Assembly: GCF_039534975.1 (NCBI RefSeq)
Contig: NZ_BAAAWH010000001.1
Coordinates: 2,170,001 to 2,234,000 of the forward strand
DNA from: Microbacterium terregens
GTDB taxonomy: Bacteria > Actinomycetota > Actinomycetes > Actinomycetales > Microbacteriaceae
Direction: 5' to 3'
DNA: 64,000 nt
The notes under the pieces are model-generated. The model made no database searches. It saw only the letters and a list, made by a program, of their open reading frames with translations, and was not told the origin of the DNA. Below, one piece after another: positions 16,137 through 24,404 of this stretch. Numbering within the stretch: the stretch's first letter is position 1; every line of letters begins with the position of its first letter. The position numbers were made by a program, and so were the translations under genes.

Positions 16137-17561
16137 TCAGACCACCGAATCGAGCTGTTCGACGAGAAAGACGGGCGCGCCCCCGCGGACGCGAGGCCAA
16201 GCCTCGGCGAGGATGGCGACCGCCCGGACGAGCTCTTCCGGCGAACCGGTGAACGGAATCCGCAGGTGCCGGTCATGGCCACCCTCGACCGAGAACCTCG
16301 GCCCTGCCGAGAGCAGAAGACCTCGCGAACGAACGTCCATCACGAGGGCGGAGCTCAGCGGCGCGTCCAGTTCGATCCAGAGCGATACGCCCCCGTGCGT
16401 TCGGGGGACGCGCCACTCCGGCAGAGCCTCCGTCAAGGCGGTCAGGACAGCGTCCCGCCCGGCCCGGAGGACGTGGGATCGCTGAGCGATGACCGCCGCG
16501 TAGTCGGGTAGCACCGCCGCCGCGATCGCCTGCTCGAACTCCGGCGTCCCCAGGTCCTGCGCGGGCCGCGCCGCTACGAGCCTCCGGATGAGGTCGGCCT
16601 CGGCGCGCACCCACCCGATCCGCAGCCCACCCCACACCGTCTTGCCGAGCGACCCGACTCGCACCACCAGCGCGGGATCCCCGTCCAGGAATCCGGGCGA
16701 AAGCGCGCCGCGATCGATGTCCAGATCGGCGGTGGTCTCGTCGAGCACGAGAACGGTTCCGGCGCGCTCCGCGGCGCGGGCGAACGCGGCACGCTCCACG
16801 TCGGTCATGGAGCGACCGGTGGGATTCTGAAAGTCGGGCATCAGGTAGCCCAGGATCGGCAGCGTGCGCGCGAACGCCTGCTCTGCGCGGTCCAGGTCCC
16901 AGCCGTCATCCGTTGTCACCGGCACTCCGACCAGTCGGGAGCCGGCACGTCGGAACGCGTCGGCGGCGTGCGGGTACGTCGGCGTCTCGATCAGGACGCG
17001 GTCGCCCCGCCCCAGCAGGACGGTCGCGAGCAGGTGGAGCGCGCTCTGTGCTCCGGTGGTGACGATGACCTCACCGGCCGACGTGGGGATGCCGCGGTCA
17101 CGGTATCGGGCTGCGATCGCCTCACGCAGTTCGATCCGACCGAGCACGTCGTAGCCGACGCGGGAGACGATCGAGGTCGCGGACTGGGCCACCTCGGTCA
17201 CCACGCCGGCCAGTCCTGGCCAGGCCGGTGGACTCGCCTGCTGAAGGTCGACGGCGCCATCGGCGAACGGTGCACGTCCTGGGTCGCGGCGGCGCAGCGG
17301 CAGTGTGACGCTCCCGGATCCGCGCGTGCTGGCGATGTGTCCGGACTCGCGCAGACTGCGGTATGCGGCCGCCACCGTGCTGCGGCTCACGCTCAGCGCG
17401 GCGGAGAGTTCACGCTCGGCCGGTAGAGCCGTGCGCGGGGCCAGCCGATTGTCCAAGCACAGCAGTCGGATGCCGTCGGCCAGAGCCTCGTAGGCAGGTT
17501 CCCGGGTGCGCCACCCGCCGAGCGCTGCCGACAGAGCGCGGGCGGAGATCCGAGAGTCCAT
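16137..17561 (-). CDS. MocR-family regulator: GntR helix-turn-helix fused to aminotransferase fold
   Basis: A 474-residue PLP-dependent regulator. Residues ~20-85 are a GntR winged helix (LPAERELSAALSVSRSTVAAAY). Residues ~110-470 are a fold-type I aminotransferase, with MPDFQNPTGR for PLP contacts and Lys307 in VGSLGKTVWGG as the Schiff-base lysine. MocR proteins control nearby genes in response to PLP or amino-compound ligands. Here the divergent neighbour is a YczE-type membrane protein, a known pairing. The ATG at 17561 is set by a TATGGT element 7 nt upstream. Confidence 0.92.
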   Translation of the reverse strand: MDSRISARALSAALGGWRTREPAYEALADGIRLLCLDNRLAPRTALPAERELSAALSVSRSTVAAAYRSLRESGHIASTRGSGSVTLPLRRRDPGRAPFADGAVDLQQASPPAWPGLAGVVTEVAQSATSIVSRVGYDVLGRIELREAIAARYRDRGIPTSAGEVIVTTGAQSALHLLATVLLGRGDRVLIETPTYPHAADAFRRAGSRLVGVPVTTDDGWDLDRAEQAFARTLPILGYLMPDFQNPTGRSMTDVERAAFARAAERAGTVLVLDETTADLDIDRGALSPGFLDGDPALVVRVGSLGKTVWGGLRIGWVRAEADLIRRLVAARPAQDLGTPEFEQAIAAAVLPDYAAVIAQRSHVLRAGRDAVLTALTEALPEWRVPRTHGGVSLWIELDAPLSSALVMDVRSRGLLLSAGPRFSVEGGHDRHLRIPFTGSPEELVRAVAILAEAWPRVRGGAPVFLVEQLDSVV

Positions 17562-17568
17562 GCAGCCC

Positions 17569-17574
17569 ACCATA
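17569..17574 (-). promoter_or_regulatory. leaderless -10 element of the mocR gene
   Basis: TATGGT on the minus strand, then GGGCTGC and ATG at 17561. The 7-nt gap decides this start over the in-frame ATGs further upstream. Confidence 0.5.
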
Positions 17575-17578
17575 CCGA

Positions 17579-17615
17579 GATTGGCCTGCATTGCACGATC
17601 CACTTTTGCGATTGG
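17579..17615. promoter_or_regulatory. direct repeats GATTGG in the mocR/yczE intergenic region
   Basis: GATTGG occurs at 17579-17584 and again at 17610-17615, start to start 31 nt, about three helical turns. Spaced direct repeats between divergent genes are the usual MocR operator layout, so this is a candidate binding site. Confidence 0.4.
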
Positions 17616-17623
17616 ATAGCAGT

Positions 17624-18250
17624 ATGCCTCGTCGCGTCGTGCAGCTCTTCCTCGGCCTGTTCCTTTACGGAGCGGGGTGTGCGCTGACCGTCCAAGCCGG
17701 ACTCGGCAACGATCCGTGGACCGTCTTCGCTCAGGGCCTGTCGATCCACATCGGCATCGGCATCGGCTGGGTCGCAAATCTCCTCGGCTTCCTGGTGCTG
17801 CTGCTGTGGATCCCCTTGCGCCAGAAGCCCCGAGTCGGCACGATCGCCAACATCCTGCTCGTCGGAACGAGCATGCAGGTCGTCCTCTGGGTCATGCCGC
17901 CCGTCACCGGACTCCTCGCCCAACTCGGCGTCCTCCTGGGCGGCATCCTGCTCGTTGCCCTGGCGTCCGGGCTCTACATCGGCGCGCGGTTCGGGGCCGG
18001 ACCCCGCGACGGCCTCATGACGGGGCTGAACGCCCGGCTGGGCTGGCCGATCTGGGTATGTCGCGCGGTCGTCGAACTGACGGTCCTCGCCGCCGGTTGG
18101 GCGCTCGGGGGAACCGTCGGAATCGGAACCGTGCTGTTCGCGGTTCTCATCGGACCGCTGGTGCATGCCGCGCTGCCGCTCTTGGACACCGGACGCGTGT
18201 CGGCATCCGCTGCCGACACGGCCACCCCGGCGCGGAGCCCGCGCAGCTGA
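17624..18250 (+). CDS. YczE/YitT-type integral membrane protein
   Basis: A 208-residue membrane protein with about five hydrophobic segments. The N-terminal PRRVVQLFLGLFLYGAG and the motif GLGNDPWTVFAQGLS, then RFGAGPRDGLMTG, are hallmarks of the YczE/YyaS/YitT family. Its transport or sensing role is not established. It is divergent from the MocR regulator with 62 nt between starts, and MocR-YczE pairs recur in many bacteria, so control by that regulator is likely. The start is ATG 17624. Confidence 0.85.
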   Translation: MPRRVVQLFLGLFLYGAGCALTVQAGLGNDPWTVFAQGLSIHIGIGIGWVANLLGFLVLLLWIPLRQKPRVGTIANILLVGTSMQVVLWVMPPVTGLLAQLGVLLGGILLVALASGLYIGARFGAGPRDGLMTGLNARLGWPIWVCRAVVELTVLAAGWALGGTVGIGTVLFAVLIGPLVHAALPLLDTGRVSASAADTATPARSPRS

Positions 18251-18257
18251 CGCGCCG

Positions 18258-18470
18258 TCAGTGCTCGCGGAACTGCGGCCAGTCGCTGCCGGGCGTCATC
18301 CGCGAGTGGAGTGCGTTCTTGGCGATCTCCATCGAGGGATACGTGCCCGCCGACGCGTCCGCTCCCGCCATCGTCACGGTGTAGCCGTTCTCGTCCTTGC
18401 GGATACTTCCGACGACACCGGAGGTGCCGTACGCCACCCACAGGCCATGATGCGTTTCGGTCGTGCTCAT
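18258..18470 (-). CDS. small conserved hypothetical protein (70 aa)
   Basis: A 70-residue soluble protein with a GVVGSIRKDENGYTVTMAG beta-hairpin-like core and a polar C-terminus. No known domain is recognised, though similar short proteins are common in Microbacteriaceae. A GGAAGGGG site precedes ATG 18470 by 7 nt and a TAGGGT -10-like hexamer (18499-18504, minus) lies 28 nt further upstream. It converges on the YczE gene with 7 nt between stops. Confidence 0.72.
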   Translation of the reverse strand: MSTTETHHGLWVAYGTSGVVGSIRKDENGYTVTMAGADASAGTYPSMEIAKNALHSRMTPGSDWPQFREH

Positions 18471-18582
18471 CGTCGAACCCCTTCCGTCCCTCCCCCGACC
18501 CTACGTCCGGTGTGCGGGAGTCGCCAGTGCTGCGTGGACCGGACCCGCGACGGCGCCGCGAGCGGGCGTAGGAGGCCAGGAG

Positions 18583-18655
18583 TGCCCCCGACAGGACTCG
18601 AACCTGTGACCGGCGGATTAGAAGGCCGCTGCTCTATCCACTGAGCTACGGAGGC
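18583..18655 (-). tRNA. tRNA-Arg (anticodon TCT)
   Basis: A 73-nt cloverleaf on the minus strand: acceptor GCCTCCG/CGGGGGC with one G-T pair, D arm with GTAGCTCAGTGG, anticodon loop CTTCTAA (TCT), and T arm ACAGG-TTCGAGT-CCTGT. The discriminator base is A. CCA is not encoded. It reads AGA codons, rare in this GC-rich genome. Confidence 0.96.
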
Positions 18656-18731
18656 GCGAAACCAGCGTATCGCGCCTCCCTCGGCCGATCCGGTGCGCTC
18701 CCGCGCGCAAGGCGTGTCCCCAGCCCCTGAC

Positions 18732-18737
18732 TAGGAT
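18732..18737 (+). promoter_or_regulatory. leaderless -10 element of orn
   Basis: TAGGAT followed by GGACGGC and ATG at 18745 (7 nt). The earlier in-frame ATG at 18736 overlaps this hexamer and would be untranscribed. Confidence 0.55.
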
Positions 18738-18744
18738 GGACGGC

Positions 18745-19371
18745 ATGGTGGGGGCTTCGGAAAACGACAGACTCGTATGGATCGACTGCGAGATGACGGG
18801 TCTGGATCTCGCGATCGACGAACTCGTCGAGATCGCGGTGGTCGTGACGGACTTCGAGCTGCGTCCGCTCGACCCGGGGTTCTCGATCGTGATCAAGCCC
18901 GACGCCACGGCGCTCGCGCACATGAACGACTTCGTCACCGCGATGCACGAGAAGTCCGGTCTGCTCACCGAGATCCCCGACGGCGTCAGTGTCGCCGAGG
19001 CGGAGTTCGAGGCGCTCGAGTACATCCAGCGATTCGTCCCCCTCGAGGGCAAGGCGCCGCTCGCCGGCAACACCATCGGGACCGACCGGATGTTCCTGGC
19101 CAAGTACATGCCTCGTGTGGACCGCTGGCTGCACTACCGCAACGTGGATGTGTCCAGCGTCAAAGAGCTCAGCCGGCGCTGGTACCCCCGTGCATACATC
19201 CACGCTCCGGCGAAGGGCGGCGGGCATCGCGCTCTCGCTGATATCCGCGAGTCCATCCTCGAGCTCGCGTACTACCGCTCGGCTGTCTTCGTGCCCGAGC
19301 CTGGGCCGACCAGCGACGGGGCGCGCGCTGCGGCGGCCGCGGCCGTTTCGTCTTTCGCGCCCGGAGTATGA
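18745..19371 (+). CDS. orn: oligoribonuclease
   Basis: A 208-residue DEDDh 3'-5' exonuclease that degrades 2-5-nt RNAs, including pGpG, and is usually essential. The first acidic motif is VWIDCEMTGLD (Asp14, Glu16). The second lies in GNTIGTDRMFL, and the third in GGHRALADIRESI with the catalytic His. The C-terminal tail is Ala-rich. The start ATG 18745 follows from the -10 element; a nine-base-longer form from 18736 is less likely. tRNA-His and a zincin gene follow directly. Confidence 0.95.
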   Translation: MVGASENDRLVWIDCEMTGLDLAIDELVEIAVVVTDFELRPLDPGFSIVIKPDATALAHMNDFVTAMHEKSGLLTEIPDGVSVAEAEFEALEYIQRFVPLEGKAPLAGNTIGTDRMFLAKYMPRVDRWLHYRNVDVSSVKELSRRWYPRAYIHAPAKGGGHRALADIRESILELAYYRSAVFVPEPGPTSDGARAAAAAAVSSFAPGV

Positions 19372-19407
19372 GAGAATTTCCTGGTTCCCTGCACACGCAG
19401 GAGACAT

Positions 19408-19484
19408 GGTGGGTATAGCTCAGTTGGTAGAGCGCGGCCTTGTGGTGGCCGATGTCGCGGGTTCGAGCCCCGTTACTCACCCCA
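19408..19484 (+). tRNA. tRNA-His (anticodon GTG)
   Basis: The acceptor pair GTGGGTA/TACTCAC (one G-T pair) is flanked by the extra G-1 (19408) facing C73, the tRNA-His identity element. The anticodon loop is TTGTGGT and the T arm contains GGTTCGAGCCC. Unlike the tRNA-Arg here, CCA is encoded (19482-19484). The next open reading frame begins at base 19485, immediately after the CCA. Confidence 0.97.
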
Positions 19485-19835
19485 ATGCTTGACATGGATG
19501 CCGCGTCGTTCGAGGCCCTGGTCGTGGACGAGCTCGATCAGCTCCCCGACGACATGGTCGACGGCCTCGACAACGTGGTCTTCGTGGTGCAGGACCGACC
19601 CGAAGACGGGAGCCTGGACCTGCTCGGCCTCTATGACGGCTGGGCGCTCACCGAACGCGACCGATACGGTGCCGGCGAACTGCCCGATCGCATCGTCGTG
19701 TACCGGGAACCGCACCTCGCCGTCTGCGACTCCGTCAGTGCGCTCCGCGACGAGGTGCACACGACGCTCGTCCATGAGATCGCACACTTCTACGGGATCG
19801 ATGACGAACGCCTGCACGAGCTGGGATGGGCCTGA
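19485..19835 (+). CDS. metallopeptidase-like zincin family protein
   Basis: A 116-residue protein of the small 'metallopeptidase family' (Zincin_1). The HEIAHFYGIDDERLHELG segment near the C-terminus carries HExxH plus downstream acidic and His ligands. Substrates are unknown. The gene is usually next to clpS in Actinobacteria, as here. Its ATG at 19485 abuts the tRNA-His CCA; ATG 19494 is the alternative. It has no room for its own leader after tRNA processing. Its stop shares one base with the clpS start. Confidence 0.85.
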   Translation: MLDMDAASFEALVVDELDQLPDDMVDGLDNVVFVVQDRPEDGSLDLLGLYDGWALTERDRYGAGELPDRIVVYREPHLAVCDSVSALRDEVHTTLVHEIAHFYGIDDERLHELGWA

Positions 19836-20134
19836 TGGCGATCCCCGCCGCGCCCGACGTCCTCGAGGACCGCGACGTCCGTGTCGAGGAACAGGTCCCA
19901 CGGCCTTGGCAGACGGTCGTCTGGAACGACCCGGTGAATCTGATGAGCTACGTCACGCATGTCTTCCGAGAGTATTTCGGGTTCGATCTGCCGCACGCGG
20001 AGCGTCTCATGCTGGCTGTTCACCACGACGGACACGCCGTGGTGGCAGAAGGGGCCAGGGAGCAGATGGAACTGCACGTCCAGGCGATGCACGACTACGG
20101 CCTGTGGGCCACGCTGCGGCAGGTCCCCCGATGA
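19835..20134 (+). CDS. clpS: ATP-dependent Clp protease adaptor ClpS
   Basis: A 99-residue N-recognin that hands N-degron substrates to ClpC/ClpA-ClpP. The core PWQTVVWNDPVNLMSYVTHVF has the Asn-Asp pair and hydrophobic pocket that bind the N-terminal residue, and AERLMLAVHHDGHAVV is also characteristic. ATG 19835 overlaps the zincin stop (TGATG); an in-frame ATG at 19826 would add three residues. The stop overlaps the DUF2017 start. Confidence 0.95.
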   Translation: MAIPAAPDVLEDRDVRVEEQVPRPWQTVVWNDPVNLMSYVTHVFREYFGFDLPHAERLMLAVHHDGHAVVAEGAREQMELHVQAMHDYGLWATLRQVPR

Positions 20135-20634
20135 GCGGCCCTCGCACTGTCGTTCTGGAACTCACCCGAATGGAAGCGGCGCATCTCGCCGGCCTCGTGT
20201 CGCAGTTCGCCGAGCTGCTGGATGGTGCCCGGAGCACGAGCGGTGACCCCGCGATCGCTCGTCTCGTGCCGGATGCGTACGCCGATGACGCCGCGGCGGC
20301 CCAGGATTTCCGCGACGTGACCGAGCAGGACCTCCTCGAACGCCGTCGCGAAGACGCCGGGAGGGTGCTGGCCTCGCTGCACGACGCCACCCTGCTGCCG
20401 GATGCGCCCGAACCCGCGGGCGACGCCGCGCTGGAACTCATCGAATTGCGTCTCGATCCCGAGGAGCTGCGCTCCTGGCTGCGGTCGCTGGCCGCGATCA
20501 GACTGGTCCTGGCGACGCGACTTGGCATCCGCACCGAGGACGATCACGACGTGGACGACCCGCGATTCGGGATCTACGACTGGCTCGGTTACCGGCTCGA
20601 TGGGCTTGTGCAGGCGGCATCCGAGGACGACTGA
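20131..20634 (+). CDS. DUF2017 family protein
   Basis: A 167-residue acidic protein of the actinobacterial DUF2017 family, usually found directly after clpS, as here. It starts RTVVLELTRMEAAHLAGLVSQ and contains a helix-rich second half (LRSWLRSLAAIRLVLATRLG) ending YDWLGYRLDGLVQ. No catalytic motif is evident. The ATG overlaps the clpS stop by 4 nt. The conserved neighbourhood suggests a role in ClpS-dependent proteolysis, but this is inference. Confidence 0.88.
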   Translation: MSGPRTVVLELTRMEAAHLAGLVSQFAELLDGARSTSGDPAIARLVPDAYADDAAAAQDFRDVTEQDLLERRREDAGRVLASLHDATLLPDAPEPAGDAALELIELRLDPEELRSWLRSLAAIRLVLATRLGIRTEDDHDVDDPRFGIYDWLGYRLDGLVQAASEDD

Positions 20635-20641
20635 GGACACC

Positions 20642-21235
20642 TCACGGGATCGCGAACACGTGAGTCGCACGGCTCGCGGGGGCGTCTCTGAGCAGGTGGG
20701 CCTCCTCCTGCTCGGCCCACCCTGACCAGTGCGGACGATACGCGTCGCCGTCGCGTTCCAGCGCGCGACGCATGCGCGATGGGGCCGGGGACTCCAGCCA
20801 CACGCGCACATCGCCGAGTTTCGCCGTCGCCGCCGTGAGCAGCCCCGAACCTTCGACGATGAGTGGAAGCGATGGGTCCACGGCGTGCGCCTCCGCGGTT
20901 TCGGAGGTCTGCCAGTCCCACCGTTCCCAGACGCCCATCACACCACGGGCGTGCGGGCGCAGGATCAGCTCGCGTGCGGTCTCTACGCCATCGGCGAGGC
21001 CGTCCCAGCCCGGGTACAGCGAATCGAGGGCGACCAGCTGAACGCGCCCCCGCAACGGCCAGCGCGCCACCAGGCGACGAGCGAGCGTCGTCTTGCCCGA
21101 ACCGCTCCTGCCGTCGATGAGCACGACGGGATTGACCGCCGCGACGCCGACGATGGCGTTGCGGACCTGCGCGGCCGCGACATCGAGCGCGGCGGAAACG
21201 GGATCGGCGCTAGCGCTTGAGAGCGCGGATGACAC
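20642..21235 (-). CDS. P-loop nucleoside/uridine kinase-like ATPase
   Basis: A 197-residue P-loop protein. Walker A is DGRSGSGKTT (residues ~42-51), followed by LVALDSLYPGWDGL, where the Asp resembles the substrate-binding DxxY/F of uridine-kinase-like enzymes, and by LIVEGSGLL. The substrate is unknown. The GTG at 21235 lies 26 nt inside the upstream GerW-like gene and has no ribosome binding site; no later in-frame start codon exists before the P-loop. Expression therefore probably relies on re-initiation after the upstream gene. Confidence 0.78.
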   Translation of the reverse strand: MSSALSSASADPVSAALDVAAAQVRNAIVGVAAVNPVVLIDGRSGSGKTTLARRLVARWPLRGRVQLVALDSLYPGWDGLADGVETARELILRPHARGVMGVWERWDWQTSETAEAHAVDPSLPLIVEGSGLLTAATAKLGDVRVWLESPAPSRMRRALERDGDAYRPHWSGWAEQEEAHLLRDAPASRATHVFAIP

Positions 21236-21530
21236 GGCTGAGTGCGCGACCGGCGACCCACACGAAGGGGATCGCCACCGCGAGGAAGGAGACGATGTTC
21301 GGCTCGAACCGCAGATCGTCGCCCCGGCGGATGTAGGCGCCCAGCGGGACGGCGTACCCGCCGCCTCCCCCGCCGCCGTTGCCCGCCTCGTCGGAGCCAC
21401 CGCCGAATCCAGACCAGGCCAGGGCGACCGGGACGATGCGGACGCCGTCGACGTCCGCCTGCTCTCCGTAGGCGCTCTTCACGCCGAAGGTCGCGGACTG
21501 CTTGCCGAGCTCGAGTGCGATGTTGGGCAT
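21210..21530 (-). CDS. GerW/YtfJ-like small protein
   Basis: A 106-residue protein. The first part, SAYGEQADVDGVRIVPVALAWSGFGGG, and the glycine run at residues ~51-58 followed by VPLGAYIRRGDDLRF are the pattern of the GerW/YtfJ family known from sporulating Firmicutes. Here it occurs in a non-sporulating actinobacterium. A hydrophobic segment (IVSFLAVAIPFVWVAG) near the C-terminus could anchor it in the membrane. Its ATG follows TAGCGT by 6 nt. It overlaps the kinase gene by 26 nt. Confidence 0.7.
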   Translation of the reverse strand: MPNIALELGKQSATFGVKSAYGEQADVDGVRIVPVALAWSGFGGGSDEAGNGGGGGGGYAVPLGAYIRRGDDLRFEPNIVSFLAVAIPFVWVAGRALSRVIRALKR

Positions 21531-21536
21531 GTGTCC

Positions 21537-21542
21537 ACGCTA
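21537..21542 (-). promoter_or_regulatory. leaderless -10 element of the GerW-like gene
   Basis: TAGCGT on the minus strand, then GGACAC and ATG at 21530 (6 nt). Confidence 0.5.
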
Positions 21543-21586
21543 CCGGGCTCCGGGCGGCATGCCCAGAGTCAGGTCCGGGTTCGCCG

Positions 21587-22846
21587 TCAATCGATGCTCT
21601 GCGGTTTCGGATGGGACGGGAGGGTTCCGCCGCCGCGCGGTCCGCCCAGCAGTGTGGCGCGGGTCACGGCGCCGCGGCCGAACCGCGCCGTGGCATCGTC
21701 GAGCGCGCCCTCGACTCGGCGCCACTCGGCGTCGTCGTCCCACAACGTCATCGCCGCCCCACCCGAGGCACGCAGCTTCTCGGCGCGGACGCCCACGAGC
21801 CGCACCGGCATGCGGCGATCGACTCCGCCGAACAGTTCCAGTGCGGCCTCGCCGATCCGCTGTCCGACGGCCGTCGGCTCCGGCAGCGTCTGGGACCGGG
21901 TGATCGTGGTGAAGTCCGCGAACCTCACCTTGATGGCGATCGTTCGCGCCTCCCAACCGTGTGTGCGCATCCGTGCGCCGACGCGGTCGGCGAGACGACG
22001 GAATTCGGTGCGCAGCACGCCCGGGTCATCGATGTCCTCGGCAAAGGTCTCTTCGTGACCGATGCTCTTCTCGATGCGCTCGGTGTCCACCGGGCGCGCG
22101 TCCAACCCGCGGGCGAGCTGCCAGATGCGATCGCCCATCGCCGGGCCGAGCGCACGATCCAGCACGGTCCGCGGCGTGTCCAGCACATCACTGATCGTGT
22201 GGATGCCGCGTCCCTCCAGCGCCTCGGCGGACTTGGGTCCGACGCCCCAGAGCGCACGCACCGAGCGAGGGGCGAGGAAGGCGGCCGTGTCGGCTTCGGG
22301 GACGATCAGCAGGCCGTCCGGTTTGCTGATCGTCGAGGCCATCTTCGCGACGTGCTTGGTCGCGGCCACGCCCACACTGCAGGTCAGTCCGGTCTCTTCG
22401 ACGACTCGCTGTCGCAGCAGACGTGCGATCTCGCCCGGCCTGCCCCACAGACGCCGAGCTCCGCGCACGTCGAGAAACGCCTCGTCTATCGAGAGCGGCT
22501 CGACCAGCGGCGTCACGTCGGAGAAGATCCGCATGACCTGCGCCGACAGTGCGAGATAGCGGTCGAAATGCGGCAGGACGACGATCGCGGTGGGGCACAG
22601 CCGAAGGGCCTGTCCTACCGGCATCGCCGAACGCACGCCGAACCTGCGCGCTTCGTACGACGCACTCGAGACCACGGAACGCCCGTCCGGGGCGCCGATG
22701 ATGATCGGCTTGCCCCGCAGCGAAGGATCATCCAGCACCTCCACCGACGCATAAAACGCGTCCATGTCCACGTGCAGAATGCCGGTTCCGCTGTCGTCAG
22801 CGCCCTCCGCCGAGACGATCCGCCCCGTGCCGTCCCCGCGTCCCAT
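21587..22846 (-). CDS. dinB: DNA polymerase IV
   Basis: A 419-residue Y-family translesion polymerase. Catalytic carboxylates are in ILHVDMDAFYASVE and in PLSIDEAFLDV, and the fingers have SYEARRFGVRSAMP. The helix-hairpin-helix region (VGPKSAEALEGRGI) and little-finger domain follow. It ends without a clear beta-clamp QLxLF motif. No LexA box of the CGAACN4GTTCG type is visible upstream. The start lies 6 nt after GAGAAT on the minus strand, another likely leaderless start, though GGGGGAG is also near. Confidence 0.95.
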   Translation of the reverse strand: MGRGDGTGRIVSAEGADDSGTGILHVDMDAFYASVEVLDDPSLRGKPIIIGAPDGRSVVSSASYEARRFGVRSAMPVGQALRLCPTAIVVLPHFDRYLALSAQVMRIFSDVTPLVEPLSIDEAFLDVRGARRLWGRPGEIARLLRQRVVEETGLTCSVGVAATKHVAKMASTISKPDGLLIVPEADTAAFLAPRSVRALWGVGPKSAEALEGRGIHTISDVLDTPRTVLDRALGPAMGDRIWQLARGLDARPVDTERIEKSIGHEETFAEDIDDPGVLRTEFRRLADRVGARMRTHGWEARTIAIKVRFADFTTITRSQTLPEPTAVGQRIGEAALELFGGVDRRMPVRLVGVRAEKLRASGGAAMTLWDDDAEWRRVEGALDDATARFGRGAVTRATLLGGPRGGGTLPSHPKPQSID

Positions 22847-22852
22847 GTGTCG

Positions 22853-22858
22853 ATTCTC
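22853..22858 (-). promoter_or_regulatory. candidate -10 element of dinB
   Basis: GAGAAT on the minus strand ends 6 nt before ATG 22846. It keeps the A at position 2 and T at position 6 but lacks the first T. A GGGGGAG overlaps it, so a leadered alternative is possible. Confidence 0.3.
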
Positions 22859-22889
22859 CCCCGCGCTGCCGACCTGCGCCGGGTGCCGA

Positions 22890-24404
22890 CTACTGCGCGG
22901 CGCGTTCCAGGATCAGTTCACGCACGCGCGCGGCATCCGCTTGCCCGCGCATGGCCTTCATCACCGCGCCGATGACCGCGCCGGCCGCCTGCACCTTGCC
23001 CTCGCGGATCTTCTGCATCACGTCCGGCTGTGAAGCGAGCGCTTCATCGATCGCGGCGATCAGCGCACCGTCGTCCGAGACGACGGCGAGACCCCGCTCG
23101 TCGATGACCTCTTGCGGGGTGCCCTCGCCGGCGATCACACCTTCGAGCACTTGGCGTGCGAGCTTGTCGGTGAGCGTTCCGGCGTCGATCAGACCCTGCA
23201 GCGATGCCACATCGGCCGGCGAGACCAGGTCGGCCGCCTCCCGTCCCTGGGCGTTCGCGAGGCGGCTGATCTCACCCGTCCACCACTTGCGGGCTGCCGC
23301 CGGTGTTGCGCCCGCCGCGATCGTGGCAGCCACCTCGGCGAGCAGGCCACCGTTCGCGACATCCTGGAACTCGAGGTCGCTGAACTGCCATTCGGACTTG
23401 AGTCGCCGACGGCGTTCTGCCGGGGGCTCGGGCAACGCTGCGCGCAGCTCCTCGATGAGCTCGATGGAGGGCGCCACCGGAAGCAGATCCGGCTCGGGGA
23501 AGTAGCGGTAGTCGTCGGCGTCGGACTTGGGACGCCCCGGTGATGTCGTACCGGTGTCCTCGTGCCAGTGGCGCGTCTCCTGCGTGATCGTGCCGCCGGC
23601 GGCGAGGATCGCGGCCTGGCGCTGGATCTCGTATCGGACAGCACGCTCGACGGAGCGCATCGAGTTGACGTTCTTCGTCTCGGTGCGCGTGCCGAGCTTC
23701 TCCTGGCCTCGCGGGCGCAGCGACACGTTGGCATCGCAGCGCAGGTTGCCGCGCTCCATACGAGCCTCCGAGATGCCCAGCGACAGGACGATGTCGCGGA
23801 TCGTCTGGACGTACGCCTTCGCGATCTCGGGCGCGCGGTGCTCCGCGCCGATGATCGGCTTGGTCACGATCTCCACGAGCGGCACGCCGGCACGGTTGTA
23901 GTCCACGAGCGAGTACTCCGCACCCTGGATACGACCCGTCGCGCCGCCCATGTGGGTGAGCTTTCCGGCATCCTCTTCCATGTGCGCCCGCTCGATGGGC
24001 ACCGTGACGATGGTGCCGTCGGTCAACTCGACATCGACCGAGCCCTCGAACGCGATCGGCTCGTCGTACTGACTGATCTGGTAGTTCTTTCCGAGATCGG
24101 GGTAGAAGTAGTTCTTCCTCGCGAACCGGCTCGTCGGGGCGATGGAGCAGCCGAGCGCGAGCCCGAGACTGATCGAGTACCTGATCGCCTCGGCGTTCAC
24201 CGTCGGCAGCGAGCCCGGAAGCCCCATGTCAACGGGCGCCACGAGAGTATTGGGCCCGGCTTCATGGTTGGCGGAGTTCGCGGGGTTGGCCGCGGACGAG
24301 AACATCTTGCTTTCGGTGTTGAGCTCGACGTGCACCTCGAAGCCGAGCACCGGCTCGTACAGCTCGAGGGCCTTGTCGAAGTCCATCAGCTTGTCCTTGG
24401 CCAT
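22890..24404 (-). CDS. gatB: aspartyl/glutamyl-tRNA(Asn/Gln) amidotransferase subunit B
   Basis: A 504-residue GatB, the kinase and tRNA-binding subunit that activates Glu-tRNA(Gln) (and Asp-tRNA(Asn) where needed) before amidation. The cradle domain has [29 protein letters not shown] and [12 protein letters not shown]. The C-terminal YqeY-like tail ([20 protein letters not shown]) binds the tRNA. Its ATG shares a base with the gatA stop (TGATG), with GGAGGGG upstream. It is the last gene of gatC-gatA-gatB. Confidence 0.97.
   Translation of the reverse strand: MAKDKLMDFDKALELYEPVLGFEVHVELNTESKMFSSAANPANSANHEAGPNTLVAPVDMGLPGSLPTVNAEAIRYSISLGLALGCSIAPTSRFARKNYFYPDLGKNYQISQYDEPIAFEGSVDVELTDGTIVTVPIERAHMEEDAGKLTHMGGATGRIQGAEYSLVDYNRAGVPLVEIVTKPIIGAEHRAPEIAKAYVQTIRDIVLSLGISEARMERGNLRCDANVSLRPRGQEKLGTRTETKNVNSMRSVERAVRYEIQRQAAILAAGGTITQETRHWHEDTGTTSPGRPKSDADDYRYFPEPDLLPVAPSIELIEELRAALPEPPAERRRRLKSEWQFSDLEFQDVANGGLLAEVAATIAAGATPAAARKWWTGEISRLANAQGREAADLVSPADVASLQGLIDAGTLTDKLARQVLEGVIAGEGTPQEVIDERGLAVVSDDGALIAAIDEALASQPDVMQKIREGKVQAAGAVIGAVMKAMRGQADAARVRELILERAAQ

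Noticed and set aside
22847..22889. LexA/SOS box upstream of dinB, and one upstream of ssb
   Set aside because: No CGAACN4GTTCG-type palindrome is present in either upstream region.
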